Of a DNA stretch of 64,000 bases, positions 35,975 to 44,325 are shown one piece after another. Within the stretch, counting starts at the first letter, position 1; each line of letters begins with the position of its first letter. Origin of the DNA: JBEKCP01 sp049509515 (GTDB taxonomy: Bacteria > Planctomycetota > Planctomycetia > Pirellulales > Thermoguttaceae). Location: the NCBI GenBank assembly GCA_049509515.1, contig JBEKZV010000011.1:62001-126000 (forward strand), given 5' to 3'. Both the position numbers and the translations under genes were made by a program. The notes beneath the pieces were generated by a model. The model saw only the letters and a program-made list of their open reading frames with translations. It had not been told where the DNA came from and did not search any database.

Positions 35975-37318
35975 ATGCGCAAGAGTTACTCGCGACGCGG
36001 GTTTATCAAGGGTTCTGCGGCTGCGGCCGGCGTTGCCGCGCTGACCGGCGTTTCCGGCGGCCCCTTCGTGCTGGCCCAACAGTCGCCGGGCGACAAGCTG
36101 CGTGTGGCCGTGATCGGCGCAGCGGGCATGGGCGGCTACAGCGTGGGCTGCGCCCTCGCCGAGAAGCTGGTCGCGTTGGTTGACGTGGATGAGAACAACA
36201 TCGCCAAGGTCATGGCGGAGAGCGTCAAGGACACGGCCAAGCCCAAGATATTCCACGACTATCGGAAGATGCTCGACGAGTGCCACAAGGATCTCGACGT
36301 GGTCCTGATCGCCACTCCCGATCACAACCATGCTCCGGCTGCCATCCGCGCCATCAACTACGGCAAGCACGTCTTCTGCCAGAAACCCCTGGCCCACAAT
36401 ATCGCCGAGTGCTATGCCCTGGCCAAGGCCGCCCGGGAGAAGAAGGTCCTCACGCAGATGGGCAACCAGGGCTATTGCGGCGAGGCGATCCGCCGCGTGG
36501 CGGAATATATTGCCGCCGGGGCCATCGGCACCGTCACCGAAACCCACACGCTCTTGGACCGGAACTTTGGCGGCACGGGTGGCCGGCCTCCCTCCAAGCC
36601 TGTTCCGGCCGGCCTGCACTGGGACGAGTGGATCGGCCCGGCGCCCTACCGCGACTACCACGACGGCCTGCACCCCTTCTCGTGGCGCGACTGGAAGGCT
36701 TTCGGCACCGGTACCATCGGCGACATGGCCTGCCATCGCCTGTGCTTCCCCTTCATGGCGCTGCGGTTGTGGGAGGTCAAGAAGTTCACCGTCGAGTGCA
36801 TCCATACGAAGAACGGTAGCGACGAGAAGTATCCGCAGGACAACGTCGTCTGCTACCACATCCCGGCCCGCGACGCTTTCCCGGCCTGCAAGTGCTACGT
36901 CTACGACCACGAGGCGCTCCGGCCCGACGTGATGAAGGAGTTGGAGAGGAAGTATGCGGTCAGGTGGTCCGAGGCCACGCTGTTCGTCGGCACGAAAGGC
37001 TATCTGAACAACCACTCGCGGATCATTCCCGAGTCGGAGCACCGCAAGGTTCCGGTGCCGCCCAAGACGCTGGTGCGTCCCAAGGCCGGCGGCCCCGTCG
37101 AGGACCTCTGCGCCTGCATCCGCACCGGGGGCGCCCCGGTTTCCAATTTCACCGACGCTGCTGGCCCGCTCACGGCCATGGCCCTGACGGGGCACCTCGC
37201 CCAGTACGCCGGTATCGGCGGCAAGGTCGAGTGGGACGTCGAGAAGATGCAATGCACCAACAAGCCGGAGCTGAACAAGTTTGTCCGCCGCGAGTACCGC
37301 CGCGGATGGGAAATGTAG
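35975..37318 (+). CDS. Tat-exported Gfo/Idh/MocA family oxidoreductase
   Basis: A 447-residue NAD(P)-dependent sugar or inositol dehydrogenase-like protein exported by the Tat pathway: SRRGFIKGS (6-14) and a hydrophobic stretch to about residue 34. The Rossmann motif is RVAVIGAAGMGGY (43-55). The catalytic EKP motif of the family reads QKP (136-138), a variant frequent among the planctomycete secreted members. The substrate-binding domain includes GDMACHRLCFPF. GAAAGGAAG precedes the ATG. Substrate unknown. A truncated relative lies at 63021-63374. Confidence 0.92.
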   Translation: MRKSYSRRGFIKGSAAAAGVAALTGVSGGPFVLAQQSPGDKLRVAVIGAAGMGGYSVGCALAEKLVALVDVDENNIAKVMAESVKDTAKPKIFHDYRKMLDECHKDLDVVLIATPDHNHAPAAIRAINYGKHVFCQKPLAHNIAECYALAKAAREKKVLTQMGNQGYCGEAIRRVAEYIAAGAIGTVTETHTLLDRNFGGTGGRPPSKPVPAGLHWDEWIGPAPYRDYHDGLHPFSWRDWKAFGTGTIGDMACHRLCFPFMALRLWEVKKFTVECIHTKNGSDEKYPQDNVVCYHIPARDAFPACKCYVYDHEALRPDVMKELERKYAVRWSEATLFVGTKGYLNNHSRIIPESEHRKVPVPPKTLVRPKAGGPVEDLCACIRTGGAPVSNFTDAAGPLTAMALTGHLAQYAGIGGKVEWDVEKMQCTNKPELNKFVRREYRRGWEM

Positions 37319-37341
37319 TACGACGGGTCGCTGCGCACGCG

Positions 37342-38004
37342 TTACGGCTTGACAGAATACTCGATCCCGTCACCCAACGGCAGTGTGGCCGTGACGAGGC
37401 CGTTGGCGGGATGGCGGACGAACTCCAAGTAGCCCGCCACGTCGTCTGGGAAAAGGGTCACGTCGTCGGCCAGGACCACGGCCCCCTGGCGAAGATTGGG
37501 CATGACGAGCTTCAGCACGTCGGGGTACATGAGCTTCCAACCGTCGAGGAACAGCAAATCCACCGTTCCGCCGACATTCCGCAAGGTGCGGAGGGCATCG
37601 CCCGCGCGAATGTCGGCAAATTGGGAAAGCCCGGCCTCGGCAAGATGCCGGTTCGCCTTGGCGACCTTGCTCCCCTCGAGTTCGGAGCCGATCACCACGC
37701 CGCCGCCGTTGTCCCGTAGAGCTGCGGCGAAGTAGATTGTGGACACCCCGAACGACGTGCCGAACTCCACAATCCGTTTTGCGGAAATGGAACGGGCCAC
37801 GGCGTAGAGGAATCTCCCGGCATCCCGCGAAACGGGGAGCAGTGCGTCCTGCAACATCGCCGCCTTCTGCTCCGACGTGGCGGCATTCCAGGCTGCGTCG
37901 TCACCGCGCACCTGCCGAACCAGTGCCTCGTCACGGGCGTCGGCCAGGGCGTGGAGCCGTTCGAGCACGTTCTGCACGCTGGGGAGCAATAGGGAGTTTG
38001 TCAT
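37342..38004 (-). CDS. Class I SAM-dependent methyltransferase (O-methyltransferase type)
   Basis: A 220-residue methyltransferase. Motif I is RIVEFGTSFGVSTIYFAAAL, the SAM-binding glycine-rich loop. The acidic end of strand 2 (GSELEGSKVAKANRHL), DLLFLDGWKLMY and VVLADDVTLF match the Methyltransf_24/3 layout, similar to O-methyltransferases. The ATG at 38004 has GGTGGG upstream; a longer in-frame start (MPLTREQALRQLY) about 27 codons up is possible. It lies 152 bases after the zinc-ribbon gene on the same strand. Substrate unknown. Confidence 0.85.
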   Translation of the reverse strand: MTNSLLLPSVQNVLERLHALADARDEALVRQVRGDDAAWNAATSEQKAAMLQDALLPVSRDAGRFLYAVARSISAKRIVEFGTSFGVSTIYFAAALRDNGGGVVIGSELEGSKVAKANRHLAEAGLSQFADIRAGDALRTLRNVGGTVDLLFLDGWKLMYPDVLKLVMPNLRQGAVVLADDVTLFPDDVAGYLEFVRHPANGLVTATLPLGDGIEYSVKP

Positions 38005-38156
38005 AGGGTTTCCCACCGACTGGATGCTACCGCTGGCGGTCGAGGCGTAAAGTTGCCGCAATGCTTGTTCACGGGTGAGGGGCATGGCGAGACTCTGCTC
38101 CCCGATTGCGGCACTCCAGGTAGTATTTCTGTTGGCGATGATCCTCTTGCTCGTTG

Positions 38157-38495
38157 CTAATGAAGCCTCTCCAATTGCCGCAACGGTGCCAACGCCTGGT
38201 TCAGCACATACCACACTTGCCAGAGAAAGAACAGGCTGATGCCCACCACGATGACCGAGAGTGCAAGCTTCCAGGGGCGTGTGAACAGGCGACTCCGCCA
38301 CAACAGCGGCAACGCGAACGGCCCCAATATCAGAAAGAGCAGCGGCAACACCACCCACGGGCTTTCCCACCACGCCGCCAAGCCGGCCAGTCCCGCTGCC
38401 GTTGGCGTACCACATTGGGGACAGTAGTTGTCCGATGCGCCAATCGCGGCCTTGCAGTTGCGGCAGACGACTTGTGGGGTGCTGGGGTTGCTCAT
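38157..38495 (-). CDS. Zinc-ribbon membrane protein
   Basis: A 112-residue protein. A zinc ribbon (CRNCKAAIGASDNYCPQCG, Cys at about 11, 14, 25, 28) is followed by two membrane helices (SPWVVLPLLFLILGPFALPL and LALSVIVVGISLFFLWQVW). A short C-terminal amphipathic stretch (YVLNQALAPLRQLERL) ends it. Proteins of this zinc-ribbon plus two-helix build are widespread and mostly uncharacterised. The ATG at 38495 lacks a strong ribosome site. Confidence 0.75.
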   Translation of the reverse strand: MSNPSTPQVVCRNCKAAIGASDNYCPQCGTPTAAGLAGLAAWWESPWVVLPLLFLILGPFALPLLWRSRLFTRPWKLALSVIVVGISLFFLWQVWYVLNQALAPLRQLERLH

Positions 38496-38811
38496 GTGGG
38501 CTGAGTAGAGAATAAACCGACATTTCCCATTTACGGTGAGCCCGGAAGCCCTCCAGGCGCACACAACCTCTCATCTTATAACGGCGTGCCTCGCGTGCCC
38601 AGCCCCCGAGCGGCGTTTCTCCGCCTGGCCGCCATTCTCGTTCGCCTCGAAGCCGCATTCCATACCCCCGCCGGAGGAATCCCGGCAGTTCCTGGCGACT
38701 GGCGGGCGCCGCTTGCCTCGTCGGGGTATAATGGGGAGGGCCAGCCGATTCGCAGCGCTGCCCTCAATTCGTCCACGGTCCCCGTCCTTCCTGGCCCCAG
38801 GAGACCAGGCG
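38496..38811. other. Divergent region upstream of the DUF1592 gene
   Basis: 316 bases. The only clear signal is a consensus TATAAT at 38727-38732 on the plus strand, 79 bases before the ATG at 38812 but without a good -35 partner. No gene was seen. Confidence 0.35.
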
Positions 38812-40749
38812 ATGCACTTCCGCGTATGCCCGGTTGTGAGTATGGGGTTTTGCATGGGGGTGTGGGCGGCGGTTTTCGCCGCCGAGCCGCCGGCCGCGGT
38901 GCCTCAGACCTTCGACGCCGTTGTGCTGCCGTTCGTCAAGCGGTATTGCCTGAATTGCCATCGGGGGGCCGACGCCAGACGAGGTGTCCAATTGGACAAA
39001 TACCGCACGGTCGCGGCCGTGTCGGAGGATCGGGCGACGTGGAGCAGGGTGCGTAGCATGCTCCGCGCCCGCAAGATGCCGCCCGAGGACAGCCGCCGCC
39101 CGAAAGACGAGGAGTACGACGCGGTCGGCGCCTGGCTCGCAGCCACGCTCGGCCCGGCCGACCGGGCCGGCCCCCCCGATCCCGGCCGGGTGACGATCAG
39201 GCGCCTGAACCGTGCGGAATACTCGAACACCATCCGCGACCTGCTGGGCGTCGAGTTCAACGCAGCCGCCGATTTCCCCTCCGACGACGTGGGCTACGGG
39301 TTCGACAACATCGGCGACGTGCTCACGCTCCCGCCGCTGCTGCTGGAGAAGTACCTGGCTGCAGCCGAGCAAATCGCTGCGAAGGCAATTGCCGCGGACA
39401 AACCGGGCGACAAACTTGCGGACCACCCGGAATCGCATCGCCGCATCTTTTTCGTCGCACCGGGGGGGAAATCGTCGCCCGAAGAGGCCGCCGAGCAGAT
39501 TCTTCGCCGGCTCGCCACGCGGGCTTACCGCCGCCCGGTCAGCGACCAGGAACTCGCGCGGCTGCTGAAACTCGTCGCAGCCGCTCGTGCGCAAAACGAC
39601 GGGTTCGAGGCGGGCATCCAACTGGCGCTCGAAGCGATCCTCGTCTCGCCGCACTTCCTGTTCCGCGTGGAACTCGACCCGGAACCGAACGGCGTCGGGC
39701 GGATCCGCACGCTGAACGAGTACGAATTGGCGTCGCGGCTCTCCTATTTCCTCTGGAGCAGCATGCCCGACGACGAGTTGTTCGAGCTGGCGGCCCGCGG
39801 CAAGCTCCACGAGAACCTCGACCGCCAGGTGCGGCGGATGCTCGGCGATCCGAGGTCCAAGGCGCTCGTGGAGAACTTCGCCGGGCAGTGGCTGCAACTG
39901 CGGAACCTCGACCGGGCCGCGCCCGACAAATCGCAATTCCCGGCCTTCGACGACGACTTGCGCCGCGCGATGCGAACCGAGTCCGAGATGTTCTTCGAGA
40001 CCATCGTGCGCGAGGACCGCAGCGTGCTGGAGCTGCTCGACGCCGACTTCACGTTCGTCAACGCGCGGCTGGCGCGGCACTACGGGCTGGACGGCGTCGA
40101 GGGAGACCGGTTCCGCCGGGTATCGCTCCCGGCCGGCGGCGGCCAAGATGCCCTGCACGCCCGCGGCGGCGTGCTCACGCAGGCCGCGATCCTCACGGTG
40201 ACGTCGAATCCCGCGCGGACCTCGCCCGTGAAACGCGGCAAGTGGGTGCTGGACAACATCCTCGGCACGCCGCCCCCCGATCCGCCGCCGAGTGTTCCCA
40301 GGTTGCAGGACGATGCCAAGGCGGTGGCCGCCGGCACGGTGCGGCAGCGGATGGAGCAGCACCGCAAAGACCCCGACTGTGCCGTGTGCCACAAGGAAAT
40401 GGACGCCTTGGGCTTCGCCCTGGAGAACTTCGACGCCGTGGGCGCCTGGCGGACCAAGGACGGCAACTTCCCCATCGACGCCGCCGCGCAGTTGCCCGAC
40501 GGCCGGTCGTTCAACGGCCCGCGGGAGCTGAAGGCCGTGCTCCGCGGCAGCAAGGAACAGTTCGCCCGCTGCCTGACCGAGAAGCTGCTGACCTACGCCG
40601 TCGGCCGCGGCGTGGAGCCCTACGATAGGCCGGCAGTCGAGGGAATCGTCAGTGCCGCGAAGGCCGGCGACTACAAGTTCTCGACGTTGGTCCTGGGCAT
40701 CGTGCACAGCGACCCCTTCCAGAAACGCCGCGGCAAGAACAAGGAGTGA
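38812..40749 (+). CDS. Planctomycete cytochrome-type protein with DUF1587/1592/1588/1585
   Basis: A 645-residue secreted protein. The ATG at 38812 has AGGAG at ideal spacing and starts a signal peptide. A PSCyt-like haem c site follows at the N-terminus (YCLNCHRG, CXXCH at 46-50). DUF1587 (RRLNRAEYSNTIRDLLGV), DUF1595, DUF1592 (ELASRLSYFLWSSMPD), DUF1588 and DUF1585 follow, with a second CXXCH (CAVCHKEM, 523-527) near the C-terminus. This is the standard order in the phylum. The DUF1552 gene follows after three bases. The function is not established; sugar or sulphatase-linked polysaccharide oxidation has been suggested for such pairs. Confidence 0.93.
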   Translation: MHFRVCPVVSMGFCMGVWAAVFAAEPPAAVPQTFDAVVLPFVKRYCLNCHRGADARRGVQLDKYRTVAAVSEDRATWSRVRSMLRARKMPPEDSRRPKDEEYDAVGAWLAATLGPADRAGPPDPGRVTIRRLNRAEYSNTIRDLLGVEFNAAADFPSDDVGYGFDNIGDVLTLPPLLLEKYLAAAEQIAAKAIAADKPGDKLADHPESHRRIFFVAPGGKSSPEEAAEQILRRLATRAYRRPVSDQELARLLKLVAAARAQNDGFEAGIQLALEAILVSPHFLFRVELDPEPNGVGRIRTLNEYELASRLSYFLWSSMPDDELFELAARGKLHENLDRQVRRMLGDPRSKALVENFAGQWLQLRNLDRAAPDKSQFPAFDDDLRRAMRTESEMFFETIVREDRSVLELLDADFTFVNARLARHYGLDGVEGDRFRRVSLPAGGGQDALHARGGVLTQAAILTVTSNPARTSPVKRGKWVLDNILGTPPPDPPPSVPRLQDDAKAVAAGTVRQRMEQHRKDPDCAVCHKEMDALGFALENFDAVGAWRTKDGNFPIDAAAQLPDGRSFNGPRELKAVLRGSKEQFARCLTEKLLTYAVGRGVEPYDRPAVEGIVSAAKAGDYKFSTLVLGIVHSDPFQKRRGKNKE

Positions 40750-40752
40750 GCC

Positions 40753-42087
40753 ATGGGCAAGAACCGGCAGATTTCCCGGCGGACCGTCCTGCGGGGCGTC
40801 GGCACGGCGATCGCGTTGCCGTGGTTGGAGTCGATCATGCCCCGGCTGTCGCAGGCGGCGGACGGCGGACCGCCGCGGCGGATGGCCTTCTTCTCGGTTC
40901 CCAACGGCATGCACATGCCCGACTGGACGCCGAAGGAAGAAGGCCCGCTCGATGTCCTGCCCCCGATCCTCGCGCCGCTGGAGCCGCTCAAGTCGAGCGT
41001 CACGGTCCTGAGCGGGCTGACGCTCGACGGCGGCCGGCCGCAACGCGACGGTCCCGGCGATCACGCCCGCTCGGCCGCCTCGTTCCTCACGGGGGCCCAT
41101 CCGTACAAGACCAACGGCAAGGACATCCGCAACGGCGTTTCCGTGGATCAGGCGGCCGCGGAGAACATCGGCCGCCTGACCCGTTTCGCGTCGCTCGAAC
41201 TGGGCTGCGAGCCCAGCGCGCAGGCGGGCAACTGCGATTCGGGCTACAGTTGCGCCTATACGTCCAACATCTCCTGGCGCACTCCGACCTCGCCCCTCGG
41301 GAAAGAGGTCAACCCGCGGGCCGTGTTCGACCGCCTCTTCGGCCCGGCGGAGCCGACTGCGGAAGACCGCGCACGCCGCGGCCAACAAGAACGCCGGCGC
41401 ATGAGCATTCTGGACTTCGCGGCCGAGGATGCCGCCGAGTTGCGTCGCAAACTCGACCGGAGCGACGGCCGCAAGCTCGACGAGTACCTGTACGCCGTGC
41501 GCGAGATCGAGCGCAGAGTGCAGGCGGCCGAAGGGGTGGCGGCCTCGGTGCCCGCGAGTGCGCGACCTGCCGGCACGCCCAAGGAATTCGCCGAACACGC
41601 GCGTCTGATGATGGACATGATCGTCCTGGCCTTTCGGACCGATTCCACGCGGATCGCCACCTGCATGTACCTGAACGAGGGCAGCAACCGCAGCTATCCC
41701 GAGATCGGCGTGCGGGCCGGCCACCACGAGTTGTCGCACCACGGCCGCGACCCGGCGAAGCAGGCACAGATCAGCAAGATCAACCGCCATCACCTCGGCC
41801 TGTTGGCCGAGTTCTTGCAGAAGCTCAACGCCGCGAAGGAAGGCGACGGCACCTTGTTACACGGCGCAATGATCCTGTACGGCAGCGGACTGAGCGACGG
41901 CGACCGCCACAATCACGACGACCTGCCGATCCTGCTGGCCGGCCGCGGCGGCGGAACGATCGCCGCCGGCCGCCACCTCCGTTATCCCAAGGAGACTCCG
42001 TTGACGAACCTTTACCTGGCGATGCTCGACCGTGTGGGCGCCGCGATGCCGAAGTTCGGCGACAGCACGGGCAAACTCGAGTTGTAA
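40753..42087 (+). CDS. Tat-exported DUF1552 protein
   Basis: A 444-residue protein of the DUF1552 family, the constant partner of DUF1592-type proteins in Planctomycetes. Tat signal SRRTVLRG (8-15) is followed by a hydrophobic stretch. The motifs PRRMAFFSVPNGMHMPDWTP, GDHARSAASFLTGAHPYKT, ASLELGCEPS and LYGSGLSDGDRHNHDDLP recall the alkaline phosphatase / sulphatase-like fold of the related DUF1501 family, but no activity is proven. AAGGAG inside the end of the upstream gene serves as ribosome site; the two genes form an operon. Confidence 0.93.
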   Translation: MGKNRQISRRTVLRGVGTAIALPWLESIMPRLSQAADGGPPRRMAFFSVPNGMHMPDWTPKEEGPLDVLPPILAPLEPLKSSVTVLSGLTLDGGRPQRDGPGDHARSAASFLTGAHPYKTNGKDIRNGVSVDQAAAENIGRLTRFASLELGCEPSAQAGNCDSGYSCAYTSNISWRTPTSPLGKEVNPRAVFDRLFGPAEPTAEDRARRGQQERRRMSILDFAAEDAAELRRKLDRSDGRKLDEYLYAVREIERRVQAAEGVAASVPASARPAGTPKEFAEHARLMMDMIVLAFRTDSTRIATCMYLNEGSNRSYPEIGVRAGHHELSHHGRDPAKQAQISKINRHHLGLLAEFLQKLNAAKEGDGTLLHGAMILYGSGLSDGDRHNHDDLPILLAGRGGGTIAAGRHLRYPKETPLTNLYLAMLDRVGAAMPKFGDSTGKLEL

Positions 42088-42743
42088 CCGCTGTCATCGT
42101 CCGGCAAGGCTTGAAAACCAAGATTAGCGAGTATCGGCCGCACGTCCCTACCGGGAATCTCGTACTCGTTTCCTACGGGCGTCGGCAACGAGTTGTGGCG
42201 GGCGGGCGGCGAGTTGCTCTGCCACCGGCTCCCGGACCGTGCCGGCGATTCCCGGCTTCTTCGACCTCAAGAGCCTTACCGGGCGGCTTGTCCACATGCC
42301 GGCCTTTGAAGACGAGGCGGCTGCCCACCCAGCTTGCTATGTAGCACACGGCTTATCTTCCAAGTAATCATGCCGGCGAAACCAGAATAGGCGTTACATT
42401 CGGCAGTTTATGGCAAGACAGTTGGCGACAAACGTGACGTTCTTGTCGAAAAATCTGACCCTTTCGGGTCAATCTTGGCGACTAAACGAATAAAATGCTA
42501 CAAGCCGAGCAAGACACATAACGGTTGCAAACCCTACCCAATGATTCCCCGACAAGTCCCGACCGGCCCCAGTCGAAAGACGTGACTGTTGCAGTAACGC
42601 CTTTAAGGCGAGGCCGGCCGGAAACACCCCCCAAGCGATCCCGCCAGTAGAAACGAAGGGAAACAGCAGATCGATCTCGGTGGAGGATCCCGCCGAGAGC
42701 ATCCATGTCCACCCGACGGGGTGGCCCACAAGGAGGTGGCACT
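42088..42743. other. Long gene-free region before the cytochrome island
   Basis: 656 bases with lower GC content in its second half. It holds direct repeats and a small hairpin (42422-42488, listed separately). An antisense frame at 42469-42729 shows no family and is probably spurious. The promoter of the 14-haem cytochrome gene should lie here. Confidence 0.45.
42422..42488. promoter_or_regulatory. Direct repeats around a hairpin, candidate operator
   Basis: TTGGCGACAAACG (42422-42434) and TTGGCGACTAAACG (42475-42488) are direct repeats 53 bases apart, about five helical turns. Between them lies a 6-bp hairpin (TGACCC-TTTC-GGGTCA, 42456-42471). They lie about 255-320 bases before the 14-haem cytochrome gene and could be binding sites for a regulator of the island. 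Confidence 0.4.
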
Positions 42744-44252
42744 GTGCGCACGATCAGGCACACCAGAGGCGAGTTTCGGGGCTGTCGCGCGGGTCTAGTC
42801 GTGCTGGGGGTTTTGTGCCTCGGGCTCGGCGCGTGCCGGTCGTCCAGCAACGACTGCCCGCCGCGGCGGATGGAACCCCGATTGGACCCCGGTTGGCCCA
42901 GGGCCAATAACTTCTTCACGCAGGTCTCGTACCAGGAGGTCCGCGCGGCGCTGCCGAAGATCGCGGGGGCGGAGTACGTCAACGACGCCGAGATCTGCGC
43001 CACATGCCACGAGACGTACACGAAGTCGTTTGCCGACAACGTACACCGCCGCGACAACTGCGAGTCGTGCCACGGCCCGGCCAGCCGCCACGTCGAGACC
43101 CGCGGCAAGGAGCCGGGGCTGATCTTCAGCTTCAAGCAGGGGGATCCCTACGTGCGGGCGGAGGCCTGCCTGCGGTGTCATGAGGAGAACCAGTGCACCC
43201 AGGGGGCCCAGTGGCGGACCTCGAAGCACGCGCACTGCGGCGTGACTTGCGTCGATTGCCACCGCGGCCACTACAACGTGCCTTACGGCACCCCGGCCAC
43301 CACCGCGCCCGGCGAGGCCCGCGGTCCGCTGGGCGAGATAACCCAGTTCGCCTCGTTGCGGCTTGCCGCCGAGCCTGCCCCGCCCAAGACGGAGCTGCCT
43401 TCGCTCCGCGGGTCGTCGCGGCACCTCGGCGCGGTGGCGCCGAACGTCTGCTACCGTTGCCACTGCGACATGCAGGACATGCAGCAGATCGCGGGACCGC
43501 ACCAGGTTTGCGGGCCCAACGGATTCAATTGCACCACGTGCCATGATCCGCACGGCGTGCTGAAGGAGTCCTCCAGGAAGGACCTCTGTCTGTGCTGCCA
43601 CGCGCAGCATGCGCCCACGATGGCCTGGCACTCCTCGATCCACGCCAATAACGGAGTGGCGTGTACCGACTGCCACAATCCGCACCCGCGGGCCTGCGTC
43701 CCGCGGTTCGTCGAGATCGACCACTACCAGGTGAAGCGGCCCAAGCGGATGCCGATGTCCGTCCAGGAGCCCGAGGCGTGCTACAAATGCCATGCGAAGA
43801 TGTACGGCCTGAACGCGATGCCTTCGCACCATCCGATCAAGGAAGGGAAGATGGTCTGCTCGGACTGCCACGACCCGCACGGCCAGTACCTCGGCAACCT
43901 CAAGGACGAAACGATCAACCTGGTGTGCTACCGCTGCCATGCCGAGAAGCAAGGGCCGTTCGCCTACGAGCACCCGCCGGTGACCGAGAACTGCTGCATC
44001 TGCCACGAGCCGCACGGGGCCGTGGCCAAGGACTTGTTGCGGCAGCCGGTGACCTTCCTGTGCATGCGGTGCCACCCCGGCCACGCCAACAACTCGCATG
44101 CCAACATCCTCGTCGGTACGAAAAGCGGCGCCGTTACCACCAGCGCCGCGCAATACCAGAAGGGCTTCTACACCGACTGCACCGCCTGCCACGCCGACAT
44201 CCACGGCAGCAACAGCGCGTCGGTCAGCGGCCACGGAACCTTAACGCGTTAA
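42744..44252 (+). CDS. 14-haem c-type cytochrome lipoprotein, MtrA/PioA/DmsE-like
   Basis: A 502-residue multihaem cytochrome with 14 CXXCH motifs, from CATCH to CTACH; many come in pairs followed by DPHG or EPHG (CTTCHDPHG, CSDCHDPHG, CICHEPHG). I choose the GTG at 42744 because a perfect AAGGAGG lies 7 bases upstream; an ATG at 42705 lacks one. The signal ends in LGLGAC, a lipobox, so the protein is probably membrane-anchored. The next gene encodes an MtrB/PioB-type barrel. In the named systems the decahaem MtrA/PioA plugs such a barrel and carries electrons through the outer membrane. Fourteen haems is more than the usual ten. Confidence 0.87.
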   Translation: MRTIRHTRGEFRGCRAGLVVLGVLCLGLGACRSSSNDCPPRRMEPRLDPGWPRANNFFTQVSYQEVRAALPKIAGAEYVNDAEICATCHETYTKSFADNVHRRDNCESCHGPASRHVETRGKEPGLIFSFKQGDPYVRAEACLRCHEENQCTQGAQWRTSKHAHCGVTCVDCHRGHYNVPYGTPATTAPGEARGPLGEITQFASLRLAAEPAPPKTELPSLRGSSRHLGAVAPNVCYRCHCDMQDMQQIAGPHQVCGPNGFNCTTCHDPHGVLKESSRKDLCLCCHAQHAPTMAWHSSIHANNGVACTDCHNPHPRACVPRFVEIDHYQVKRPKRMPMSVQEPEACYKCHAKMYGLNAMPSHHPIKEGKMVCSDCHDPHGQYLGNLKDETINLVCYRCHAEKQGPFAYEHPPVTENCCICHEPHGAVAKDLLRQPVTFLCMRCHPGHANNSHANILVGTKSGAVTTSAAQYQKGFYTDCTACHADIHGSNSASVSGHGTLTR

Positions 44253-44325
44253 CCGAGGTTTTACCGCCCGCGGGCGCGCCGACCCGCGGGCTTCTTGATC
44301 ACCGTTCGCGGCAGGGGGGCTGCTC

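Noticed and set aside
38764..41793. Minus-strand frame opposite the DUF1592 and DUF1552 genes
   Set aside because: Antisense shadow; both plus-strand genes have motifs and ribosome sites.
42469..42729. 86-codon minus-strand frame before the cytochrome island
   Set aside because: Hydrophobic stretches occur, but there is no ribosome site or family, and it lies where promoter elements are expected.
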